A DNA stretch of 7,650 nucleotides from Clostridiales bacterium (GTDB lineage: Bacteria; Bacillota; Clostridia; Oscillospirales; Oscillospiraceae): the NCBI GenBank assembly GCA_019421525.1, contig JAHZFC010000107.1, positions 1 through 7,650 of the forward strand, written 5' to 3'. The notes under the pieces are model-generated. The model was given only the letters and a program-made list of their open reading frames with translations. It was not told where the DNA came from and searched no databases. The position numbers and the translations under genes are program-made. Below are positions 1-5,656 of the stretch, in pieces (the first letter of the stretch is position 1; each line of letters opens with the position of its first letter).

Positions 1-63
1 GAAGGTGGACTGCATCTGGGTCTGAGCGAACAGGCGGTTGAGGGTCACCTGGGGCTTGGCGCG
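1..63 (-). pseudogene. gyrA: gyrA continuation in the same frame after the TAG (partial, runs off window)
   Basis: The 21 codons after the TAG, in the same frame, read RAKPQVTLNRLFAQTQMQ and then STF. This matches the GyrA segment that follows VIE(V/I)KRDA in Escherichia coli and Bacillus subtilis (VVLNNLYSQTQLQ in E. coli). No frameshift is needed, so the interruption is a nonsense codon rather than an indel. The rest of the gene lies outside the window to the left. It may be a broken gene, a read-through gene or a sequence error; the window cannot decide. Confidence 0.8.
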
Positions 64-1020
64 CTAGTTCAGCTCGATGACGAAACGCATACCCACCTTG
101 CTATCGGACTCGTCCCGCAGTCCGGAGATGCCCTCCAGCCGCTTGTCCTTCACCTGGTCGGCGATGTTCTCCACCAGCCGGGCCTTGTTCACCTGGTAGG
201 GAAGCTCTGTGACGATGATGCGGGTGCGGCCATTGCCGAACTCCTCCATCTCCGTGCGGGCCCGGACCCGGATGTGCCCCTTGCCGGTGGCGTAGGCCGC
301 CCGGATGCCGGAGCGGCCCATGATGATCCCCCGGGTGGGGAAGTCCGGGCCCTTGATGTGCTCCATCAGGTCGTCCAGGGTGGCGTCGGGGTCGTCCAGC
401 ACGCAGATGCACGCGTCGATGACCTCCCGCAGGTTGTGGGGCGGGATATTGGTGGTCATGCCCACAGCGATGCCGGAGGAGCCGTTCACCAGCAGGTTGG
501 GGAACCGGGAGGGCACCACCTGGGGCTCCTGTGTGGACTCGTCATAGTTGGGGTCCCAGTCCACGGTGTCCTTGTCGATGTCCCGCATGAGTTCATTGCA
601 GATTTTGGACATTCTGGCCTCAGTATAACGGTAGGCGGCCGGGGGGTCGCCGTCCACGGAGCCGAAGTTGCCGTGGCCGTCCACCAGGGGATAGCGCATG
701 GAGAAGTCCTGGGCCAGACGGACCAGGGCGTCGTACACCGACTGGTCGCCGTGGGGGTGGTATTTGCCCAGCACGTCGCCCACGCAGGTGGCGGATTTCT
801 TGAAGGGCTTGTCCGAGGTCAGGCCGCTTTCATACATGGAGTAGAGGATGCGCCGGTGGACCGGCTTCAGGCCGTCCCGCACGTCAGGCAGGGCCCGGCC
901 CACGATGACGGACATGGCGTAGTCGATGTACGCGCTCCCCATCTCGTGCTCCAGGTTGATGTCCACTATCTTCTGGTCAGGAAAAGAGATATCCTGGCTC
1001 AGGTGTTCGTCTTTTGCCAT
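64..1020 (-). CDS. gyrA: DNA gyrase subunit A, N-terminal part, ending at an in-frame TAG
   Basis: GyrA is the DNA breakage-reunion subunit of gyrase (A2B2), which introduces negative supercoils using ATP. From the chosen start (MAKDEHLSQ) 318 residues are read. Visible are VRDGLKPVHRRILY near residues 47-60, the quinolone-binding helix region GKYHPHGDQSVYDA at 85-98, the catalytic tyrosine in RYTEARM (Tyr132), NLLVNGSSGIAVGM at 175-188 and EGISGLRDESD at 296-306. These match the winged-helix and tower domains of GyrA. The ATG at 1020 is preferred because an AGGAGG lies 11 nt upstream; an ATG ten codons earlier (1050) has only a poor ribosome site. GyrA proteins are normally over 800 residues. 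Here TAG at 66-64 stops the frame, but recognisable GyrA continues in the same frame to the window edge. The identity is certain; whether the gene is functional is not. Confidence 0.93.
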   Translation of the reverse strand: MAKDEHLSQDISFPDQKIVDINLEHEMGSAYIDYAMSVIVGRALPDVRDGLKPVHRRILYSMYESGLTSDKPFKKSATCVGDVLGKYHPHGDQSVYDALVRLAQDFSMRYPLVDGHGNFGSVDGDPPAAYRYTEARMSKICNELMRDIDKDTVDWDPNYDESTQEPQVVPSRFPNLLVNGSSGIAVGMTTNIPPHNLREVIDACICVLDDPDATLDDLMEHIKGPDFPTRGIIMGRSGIRAAYATGKGHIRVRARTEMEEFGNGRTRIIVTELPYQVNKARLVENIADQVKDKRLEGISGLRDESDSKVGMRFVIELN

Positions 1021-1245
1021 GGTTGGAGGTTCCTCCTCATCATTCGGCATTGGGGAGCAGCCACACTCCCTTCTGCCTGTTTCGATTTCATGTTTCGGGC
1101 CGGGCGCTTCGTGCTGTCACGCTGCGCGCCCTCCGCGACGGTCGCCTTCCCTGCGGCTCCGGGCAAATCCGGCCGGGCTGTGCCCGCCTTGGGTTTTGCC
1201 CGTCGCTCCGGTCCAGGCTCCCTGCTCCCGGGCGCTCCGCGCTTC
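1021..1245. repeat. gyrB-gyrA spacer with nested GC-rich palindromes
   Basis: This 225-bp gap is unusually long for a gyrB-gyrA pair and holds no credible gene. It contains a nested structure: CGGGCAAA (1160-1167) pairs with TTTGCCCG (1195-1202), and inside it CGGGC-TGT-GCCCG (1174-1186) forms a perfect hairpin. A further palindrome, GCGAC-G-GTCGC, lies at 1135-1145, and GCTCCGG occurs twice in direct orientation (1156-1162 and 1205-1211). No T-tract follows, so this does not look like an intrinsic terminator. It resembles a dispersed palindromic repeat, but only one copy is visible here. Confidence 0.5.
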
Positions 1246-3192
1246 TCAGTAATCCAAATTCAGCACCTTGGCCGCGTTCTGCTCGATATACTCCCGGCGG
1301 GGCTCCACCTTCTCCCCCATGAGCAGGGTGAAGATCTCGTCCGCCCGCACCGCGTCGTCCAGGGTGATGCGCTTGAGGGTGCGGGTCTCCGGGTTCATGG
1401 TGGTCTCCCACAGCTCATGGGCGTCCATCTCGCCCAGGCCCTTGAACCGGCTGATGGCGATCTTGGTGTTGGGATTGTCCCCCCGCATCTCGGCGGAGAT
1501 GGCGTCCCGCTCCTCGTCGGAGAAGGCCACCCGTGTGGTCTTGCCCCGGACCAGCTTATAAAGAGGCGGGACGGCGGCATAGACATACCCCCGGTCGATC
1601 AGGGGCCGCATGAAACGGAAGAAGAAGGTCAGCAGCAGGGTGCGGATATGGGCGCCGTCCACGTCGGCATCGGCCATGATGATGACCTTGTGGTAGCGCA
1701 GCTTGTTCTCATCGAACTCATCCCCCAGCCCGGCGCCCAGGGCGGTGATCACCGGGGTGAGCTTGTCATTGCCGTACACCTTGTCCGCCCGGGCCTTCTC
1801 CACGTTGAGCATCTTGCCCCACAAGGGGAGGATGGCCTGATACCGGGAGTCCCGGCCCTGCTTGGCCGAGCCGCCGGCGGAGTCGCCCTCGACGATGTAG
1901 ATCTCGGTGAGGGCCGGGTCCCGCTCATTGCAGTCGGACAGCTTGCCGGGCAGGGTGGCCCCCTCCAGGGCGTTTTTCCGGCGGATGTTCTCCCGCGCCC
2001 GGCGGGCGGCCTCCCTGGCCCGGCTGGCCATCATGGCCTTTTCCAGGATGGCCTTGCCCACGGCGGGGTTCTCCTCCAGGTACTGCTCCAGCCTGTCGGA
2101 CACCACATTGTTCACCAGCGTCCGGATCTCGCTGTTGCCCAGCTTGGCCTTGGTCTGGCCCTCGAACTGAGCCTCGGTGAGCTTCACCGAGATCACGCAG
2201 GTCAGGCCCTCCCGGCAGTCCTCACCGGACACCTTTTCCTCCCCTTTCAGGAGGTTGACCTTTTTTCCATAGGCGTTGAGCACGTTGGTCAGGGCCCGCT
2301 TGAAGCCCTCCTCGTGCATGCCTCCCTCCGGGGTGTGGACATTGTTGGCAAAGGAGACGATGATCTCGTTATAGCTGTCGTTGTACTGCATGGCGATCTC
2401 AGCCATGGAGTCGTCCTTGGAGCCGGACATATAGATGACATTCTCGTGAAGGGGGGTCTTGTTCTTGTTGATGAAGGTGACGAACTCCCGGATGCCCCCC
2501 TCATAGTGCATGGATTCCTCCTGCTCCTGTCCGGGGCGGCGGTCCGCCATGAGGATGCGCACGCCGGCGTTGAGGAAGGCCTGCTCCCGCATACGCTTGT
2601 GGAGGGTCTCATAGTCGTACACTGTGTCCTCGAACATCTCCGGGTCTGGCTTGAACACCACCTCGGTGCCGGTGTGGTCGGTCTGGCCGACGATCTTCAT
2701 CTCCTGGGTGATGTTTCCCCGGGAAAACCTCATCTCGTAGATCTGGCCGTTCTTGTGCACCCGCACCTCCAGCCATTCGCTCAGGGCGTTGACCACCGAC
2801 GCGCCCACGCCGTGCAGGCCGCCGGACACCTTATAGCCGCCGCCGCCGAACTTACCGCCGGCGTGGAGGACGGTGTATACCACCTCCAGGGCGGGCCGCC
2901 CGGTCTGCTGCTGGATGTCCACCGGGATGCCGCGGCCATTGTCGGTGACCCGGATCACATCCCCCTCCAGGATCTCCACGGTGATATGATCGCAGTAGCC
3001 GGCCAGCGCCTCGTCGATGGCGTTGTCCACGATCTCATACACCAGGTGGTGGAGCCCGGAGGAGGAGGTGGAGCCGATATACATGCCCGGACGCTTCCGG
3101 ACCGCCTCCAGCCCCTCCAGCACCTGGATCTCCGCGGCATTATATTCATGGTCCACCATGGTGGGATCATGATGCTTCATTTGTTCAGACAT
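1246..3192 (-). CDS. gyrB: DNA gyrase subunit B, complete
   Basis: GyrB is the ATPase subunit of gyrase and powers supercoiling with GyrA. The 648-residue protein is the usual length for Gram-positive GyrB. An N-terminal GHKL ATPase domain shows EIVDNAIDEALAGY (53-66), VTDNGRGIP (82-90) and GGGGYKVSGGLHGVG (116-130). The transducer domain follows. A TOPRIM domain begins at YIVEGDSAGGSAKQGR (432-447), with the metal-binding acidic residues Glu435 and the DxD of MADADVDGAH (506-515). The C-terminal domain carries RFKGLGEM (582-589) and ends in EQNAAKVLNLDY. A GGAGG lies 9 nt before the ATG. It stops with TGA. Trp458 in LPLWGKMLN occupies the place of E. coli Lys447. The gene follows a hairpin-rich leader and precedes gyrA. 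Confidence 0.98.
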   Translation of the reverse strand: MSEQMKHHDPTMVDHEYNAAEIQVLEGLEAVRKRPGMYIGSTSSSGLHHLVYEIVDNAIDEALAGYCDHITVEILEGDVIRVTDNGRGIPVDIQQQTGRPALEVVYTVLHAGGKFGGGGYKVSGGLHGVGASVVNALSEWLEVRVHKNGQIYEMRFSRGNITQEMKIVGQTDHTGTEVVFKPDPEMFEDTVYDYETLHKRMREQAFLNAGVRILMADRRPGQEQEESMHYEGGIREFVTFINKNKTPLHENVIYMSGSKDDSMAEIAMQYNDSYNEIIVSFANNVHTPEGGMHEEGFKRALTNVLNAYGKKVNLLKGEEKVSGEDCREGLTCVISVKLTEAQFEGQTKAKLGNSEIRTLVNNVVSDRLEQYLEENPAVGKAILEKAMMASRAREAARRARENIRRKNALEGATLPGKLSDCNERDPALTEIYIVEGDSAGGSAKQGRDSRYQAILPLWGKMLNVEKARADKVYGNDKLTPVITALGAGLGDEFDENKLRYHKVIIMADADVDGAHIRTLLLTFFFRFMRPLIDRGYVYAAVPPLYKLVRGKTTRVAFSDEERDAISAEMRGDNPNTKIAISRFKGLGEMDAHELWETTMNPETRTLKRITLDDAVRADEIFTLLMGEKVEPRREYIEQNAAKVLNLDY

Positions 3193-3369
3193 AGCTTGTT
3201 TCCTCCGCTCGATGATCTCAAAACCCCGGTTTCCGGCAGCCCGCCTGTCAGGTGGACTGCCGGAAACCGGACTTCCCGCTGGACCGGCCCCTGCCCCATA
3301 TCGGTCGGCACAGGCCGGTCGCAGCCTTGCTTTTTTCTCTCTGACAGGACAGGCAGCAGCCTGGACTGC
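3193..3369 (-). promoter_or_regulatory. gyrB leader with strong inverted repeats
   Basis: This 177-bp spacer lies between the PH-domain gene and gyrB. A perfect 14-bp inverted repeat (3226-3239 with 3257-3270) encloses a 17-nt loop that itself contains CCTGTCAGG. A second inverted repeat pairs GACCGGCC (3282-3289) with GGCCGGTC (3313-3320). On the gyrB strand the first hairpin ends about 33 nt before the start codon and is followed by GGTTTT. That could be a weak terminator or attenuator, but the T-run is short. I see no convincing sigma-A promoter here. Confidence 0.5.
3226..3270 (-). repeat. Perfect 14-bp inverted repeat upstream of gyrB
   Basis: CCGGTTTCCGGCAG at 3226-3239 is exactly matched by its reverse complement at 3257-3270. 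The loop centre can pair further, because CCTGTCAGG is nearly self-complementary. The stem is long and GC-rich, so it should fold well as RNA in the gyrB leader. It may be a terminator-like attenuator, a protein-binding palindrome, or a dispersed repeat. Confidence 0.75.
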
Positions 3370-3774
3370 TCACCAGTCCTCCCCGCAGGGATCGTCCTCC
3401 ACGCCGTCAAAGCCGTCGCTGTCCCCGTCCAGCAGCTCTGTGGCCCGCATCCGGCGCGCGTCCTTGGCCTGCTCCACCTTTTCAAAGATGAGCTCCTTGA
3501 CCTGCTTGGGATCGCGGACGTTCTCCAGGTCCAGATGGGGGCTGGTCTTATCCGACGAGTGCACGCACACCGTGCCCACCCGGAAGATCCGCTGCCAAAG
3601 GGACCGGGTGACCTCCAGATCCCGCACCCGGTAGAGGAGCACCTCCTCCTCCCTGAGGTTGAGCAGCCCCTTCTCCCGGAAGATGCGGTCCTCGCTCAGC
3701 CGGTATCTCGTAAAGCTGATGGGCAGGCCGAAATATCGTTTTCTATCCTTCCAAAGGTATTCGATGTTCCCCAT
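3370..3774 (-). CDS. Small bacterial PH-domain protein of the remB-gyrB interval
   Basis: A 134-residue soluble protein with no membrane segment or signal peptide. Residues about 1-105 look like a bacterial pleckstrin-homology fold (bPH_2/DUF304 type): IEYLWKDRKRYFGLPISF, then a YRL-x-EDRIF-x-x-KGLLNL strand pair, LLYRVRDLEV, SLWQRIF, VGTVCVHSSD and a final helix DPKQVKELIFEKVEQAKDAR. The last 20 residues are strongly acidic (DGDSDGFDGVEDD). An AGGAGG sits 8 nt before the ATG. The gene starts 16 bp after the remB stop, so the two are probably co-transcribed. Its cellular role and ligand are unknown; PH-type domains in bacteria have no single function. The fold call rests on pattern recognition only. 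Confidence 0.82.
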   Translation of the reverse strand: MGNIEYLWKDRKRYFGLPISFTRYRLSEDRIFREKGLLNLREEEVLLYRVRDLEVTRSLWQRIFRVGTVCVHSSDKTSPHLDLENVRDPKQVKELIFEKVEQAKDARRMRATELLDGDSDGFDGVEDDPCGEDW

Positions 3775-3790
3775 GCGGAACGCCTCCTGT

Positions 3791-4054
3791 TCATTCTGAT
3801 CTGTTTTGTTCCACTCTGCGGATGAGGGTGGCGGTATTCACCTGGGAGATATACACCTGGCTGTCTCCCCCCTCCGTCTGACACAGCACAAAGGAGCGGG
3901 GAAGGTCATCCCCCACTGTGATCACCTGTCCGCAGGTCTCCGCCCGCTCCAGGAAGCGGCGGGTCCGGTGGGACCAGGTGGTGTTGTCCAGGTCAAAGAT
4001 CCCGACGATCTCATCAAAGGGGACCATCACATTCTGCCCCAGATGGAGATACAT
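3791..4054 (-). CDS. remB: RemB-like DNA-binding regulator (DUF370)
   Basis: An 87-residue protein starting MYLHLGQNVMVPFDEIVGIFD. It matches the RemB/YaaB (DUF370) family, found in Bacillus subtilis between recF and gyrB as here. RemA/RemB act as DNA-binding regulators linked to extracellular matrix genes in B. subtilis; the target in this organism is unknown. Family features are MYLHLG at the start, IVGIFDLDN near residues 15-23, PRSFVLCQ and QVYISQVNTATL near the end. Two ATGs are possible, at 4060 and 4054. I prefer 4054 because it matches the family start and has GGAGG 8 nt upstream; the earlier one adds Met-Gly. The recF-remB spacer is unusual (recF tail copy and hairpins). Confidence 0.88.
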   Translation of the reverse strand: MYLHLGQNVMVPFDEIVGIFDLDNTTWSHRTRRFLERAETCGQVITVGDDLPRSFVLCQTEGGDSQVYISQVNTATLIRRVEQNRSE

Positions 4055-4088
4055 CCCCATGACCTCCCTTCCTCCTGACGGACCCTCT

Positions 4089-4170
4089 TCAAATCAGCCT
4101 GCCGCCCTGGATATGGAACGCCTTGCCCTCCCGGAGACGGACGAGCTTTTCTTCCTCACAGCAGGTGATG
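4089..4170 (-). pseudogene. Duplicated 3' tail of recF (remnant copy)
   Basis: Positions 4095-4170 match recF positions 4308-4383 (offset 213) with one mismatch in 76 bases. In the recF frame the copy reads ITCCEEEKLVRLREGKAF, then HIQGGRLI and TGA. The real recF ends the same way but has Phe instead of Leu at the mismatch and Val instead of Ile before the stop. The copy therefore keeps a sensible recF reading frame and stop codon but has no start. It could be the original resident recF end left behind when an upstream segment was replaced, or a local duplication. Confidence 0.88.
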
Positions 4171-4175
4171 GATCT

Positions 4176-4288
4176 CCCCACGGGTCAGGCCCCGTGGGGG
4201 CCCCTTTTCATCCTGCTCGACCGAAATGGATTCGGTCTGCGCCAAGATGTTTGCTCCGCAAACATACTTGTACGGCGCATCCGCGCCG
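4176..4288. repeat. Array of four short hairpins between recF and its tail copy
   Basis: Four perfect inverted repeats follow each other: a 9-bp stem at 4176-4184/4191-4199, GACCGAA at 4219-4225 with 4231-4237, ATGTTTGC at 4247-4254 with 4258-4265, and CGGCGC at 4273-4278 with 4283-4288. Loops are 3-6 nt. No ORF or T-tract accompanies them on the gene strand. The compact string resembles a mosaic dispersed palindromic element, and sits exactly between the two recF tail copies. Confidence 0.7.
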
Positions 4289-4291
4289 AAT

Positions 4292-4391
4292 CAGGTATTC
4301 ATCACACCAGCCTGCCGCCCTGGATATGGAACGCCTTGCCCTCCCGGAAACGGACGAGCTTTTCTTCCTCACAGCAGGTGATGAATACCTG
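4292..4391. repeat. 14-bp perfect inverted repeat flanking the recF 3' tail
   Basis: CAGGTATTCATCAC at 4292-4305 is the exact reverse complement of GTGATGAATACCTG at 4378-4391. The right arm lies inside recF (codons for QVFIT); the left arm begins within the recF stop region. The arms bracket the 76-bp segment that is duplicated at 4095-4170, within 2 bp on one side and overlapping 6 bp on the other. Confidence 0.85.
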
Positions 4392-5405
4392 GCCGGAGGT
4401 GATGCGGTTGAGGACGAATTCCTGCCGGAGGCCGTCCAGCTCGCTGAGCACATCGTCCAGCAGCAGCACCGGCCACTCCTCCGTGTCCTGGTAGAAGATC
4501 TCCCGGGCGGCCAGCTTGAGGGCCAGGGCCGCCGTGCGGGTCTGCCCCTGGGAGGCATAGGCCCCTGCCGCGCTGCCGTCGATAGACACCACCAGATCGT
4601 CCTTGTGAGGGCCGGACAGGCAGGAGCGTGACTCGATCTCCGCCTGGCGGTGGCTCTCCTGGTGGTCCAGCAGCTGGGGGAGCAATACCTTGGGGGGCGC
4701 CTCCGGGTCTGTGACGGTAGACACGGTGTGGTAGTCCAGTTCCAGCCGCTCCCGCCCACCGGAGCAATCCGTGTGGATGGGCGGGGCGGTCTGCCGCAGC
4801 TTTTTGATGAAGTGGGCCCGGTAGTGGATCAGGATGGCCCCGCATTGGGCCATACGCAGGGAGAAGTCATCCAGGGTGTCCAGCAGGTCCGGGTGCTCCG
4901 CGCTGTCCCGGAGGATGCGGGTCTTATGTTCCCGCAGCCGCTTGTACTCCGCCAGGGCCACGGCGTACCTGGGCCGCAGCTGGCAGATGCACTGGTCCAG
5001 GAACTTTCGCCGATCGTCTGCTCCCGCCCGGATGAGGTACAGGTCCTCCGGGCAGAAGAGGACAGTGGTCAAGATACCGGACAGCTCCCCGGCGTTTTTC
5101 AGCCGCACCCCATTGGAGCGCAGCTGCCGCCGCGCCCCCCGGTGGAGGGAGGCCTCCAGGGTGAAGTCCCGCCCGCGGCTGGCCACCTCCCCCTGGATAA
5201 ACGCGTGGTCCACGCCGAACTGGATCAGCTCCCGGTCGAACCGGGCCCGGTGGGAGGAGGCGGAGGACAGATAGGCGATGGCCTCCAGCAGGTTGGTCTT
5301 GCCCTGGGCGTTGTCCCCACAGATGACGTTCACCCCCGGGTGGAAGGCCGCCTCCAGATGGAGGTAATTGCGGAAAAAGTCCAGGGTGATGGCCTTGACG
5401 ATCAT
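4302..5405 (-). CDS. recF: RecF recombination mediator ATPase
   Basis: RecF is an SMC-like ABC ATPase that, with RecO and RecR, helps load RecA at single-strand gaps and supports fork restart. The 367-residue length is typical. It begins MIVKAITLDFFRNY, with Walker A GDNAQGKTN (30-38). An ABC signature-like segment lies in SGPHKDDL and ASQGQTRTAALALKLA, and Walker B with D-loop is VLLLDDVLSELDG. The start overlaps the upstream S4 gene as ATGA, so translation is probably coupled; a longer open frame extending to 5480 has no supporting family homology. The C-terminus (ITCCEEEKLVRF to GGRLV) is duplicated downstream. The stop is followed at once by a second TGA. Confidence 0.97.
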   Translation of the reverse strand: MIVKAITLDFFRNYLHLEAAFHPGVNVICGDNAQGKTNLLEAIAYLSSASSHRARFDRELIQFGVDHAFIQGEVASRGRDFTLEASLHRGARRQLRSNGVRLKNAGELSGILTTVLFCPEDLYLIRAGADDRRKFLDQCICQLRPRYAVALAEYKRLREHKTRILRDSAEHPDLLDTLDDFSLRMAQCGAILIHYRAHFIKKLRQTAPPIHTDCSGGRERLELDYHTVSTVTDPEAPPKVLLPQLLDHQESHRQAEIESRSCLSGPHKDDLVVSIDGSAAGAYASQGQTRTAALALKLAAREIFYQDTEEWPVLLLDDVLSELDGLRQEFVLNRITSGQVFITCCEEEKLVRFREGKAFHIQGGRLV

Positions 5406-5617
5406 TCCACCACCAGAGCGATCTGTCCGCCCATCTCCACCCGGTCCCCGGGCCGGATCTTCTTGCCCCGCATGGTGCACACCTGTCCGTTGACGGTGAC
5501 GTCCCCGTCCTGGATGGCCAGCTTGGCCTCCCCGCCGGTGGGGACCACATTGGCGAATTTCAGAAGAGAATCCAGTTTGATGAACTCCGTTTCGATCTTG
5601 ATATGCTCTTCCTGCAT
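5402..5617 (-). CDS. yaaA: S4-domain RNA-binding protein YaaA
   Basis: A 71-residue protein, the same size as Bacillus subtilis YaaA, which also sits between dnaN and recF. Nearly the whole protein is an S4 RNA-binding fold: IKLDSLLKFANVVPTGGEA, then a KLAIQDGDVTVNGQV stretch and RGKKIRPGDRVEM. These are the usual S4 landmarks (one hairpin carrying DG-x-V-x-VNG and the K-x-RPGD turn). It probably binds structured RNA, perhaps ribosomal, but its exact target is not known. A GGAG site lies 7-8 nt before the ATG. It starts 39 bp after dnaN and overlaps recF by ATGA, so it belongs to the same transcript. Confidence 0.93.
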   Translation of the reverse strand: MQEEHIKIETEFIKLDSLLKFANVVPTGGEAKLAIQDGDVTVNGQVCTMRGKKIRPGDRVEMGGQIALVVE

Positions 5618-5656
5618 GGGAAAGCTCCTCTCCTTTTCCTTGCCCCGATCACGGGC

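Noticed and set aside
3282..3339. Plus-strand intrinsic terminator (GC-rich stem followed by TTTTTT)
   Set aside because: There is no plus-strand gene for it to serve, and the T-run begins about ten bases after the stem.
274..3825. A 1183-codon open frame on the plus strand
   Set aside because: It runs antisense to gyrA, gyrB and the PH-domain gene, which all have unmistakable family motifs. Its residues (rich in Val, Leu, His and Gly) are what GC-rich codon bias yields in the mirrored frame.
4176..4265. CRISPR-like array of regular repeats
   Set aside because: The hairpins differ in sequence and are not evenly spaced direct repeats with unique spacers; no cas gene is present.
5406..5480. 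Earlier start for recF giving 392 residues
   Set aside because: The added 25 residues overlap yaaA in another frame and do not look like RecF. The ATG at 5405 gives the family N-terminus and a typical ATGA coupling.
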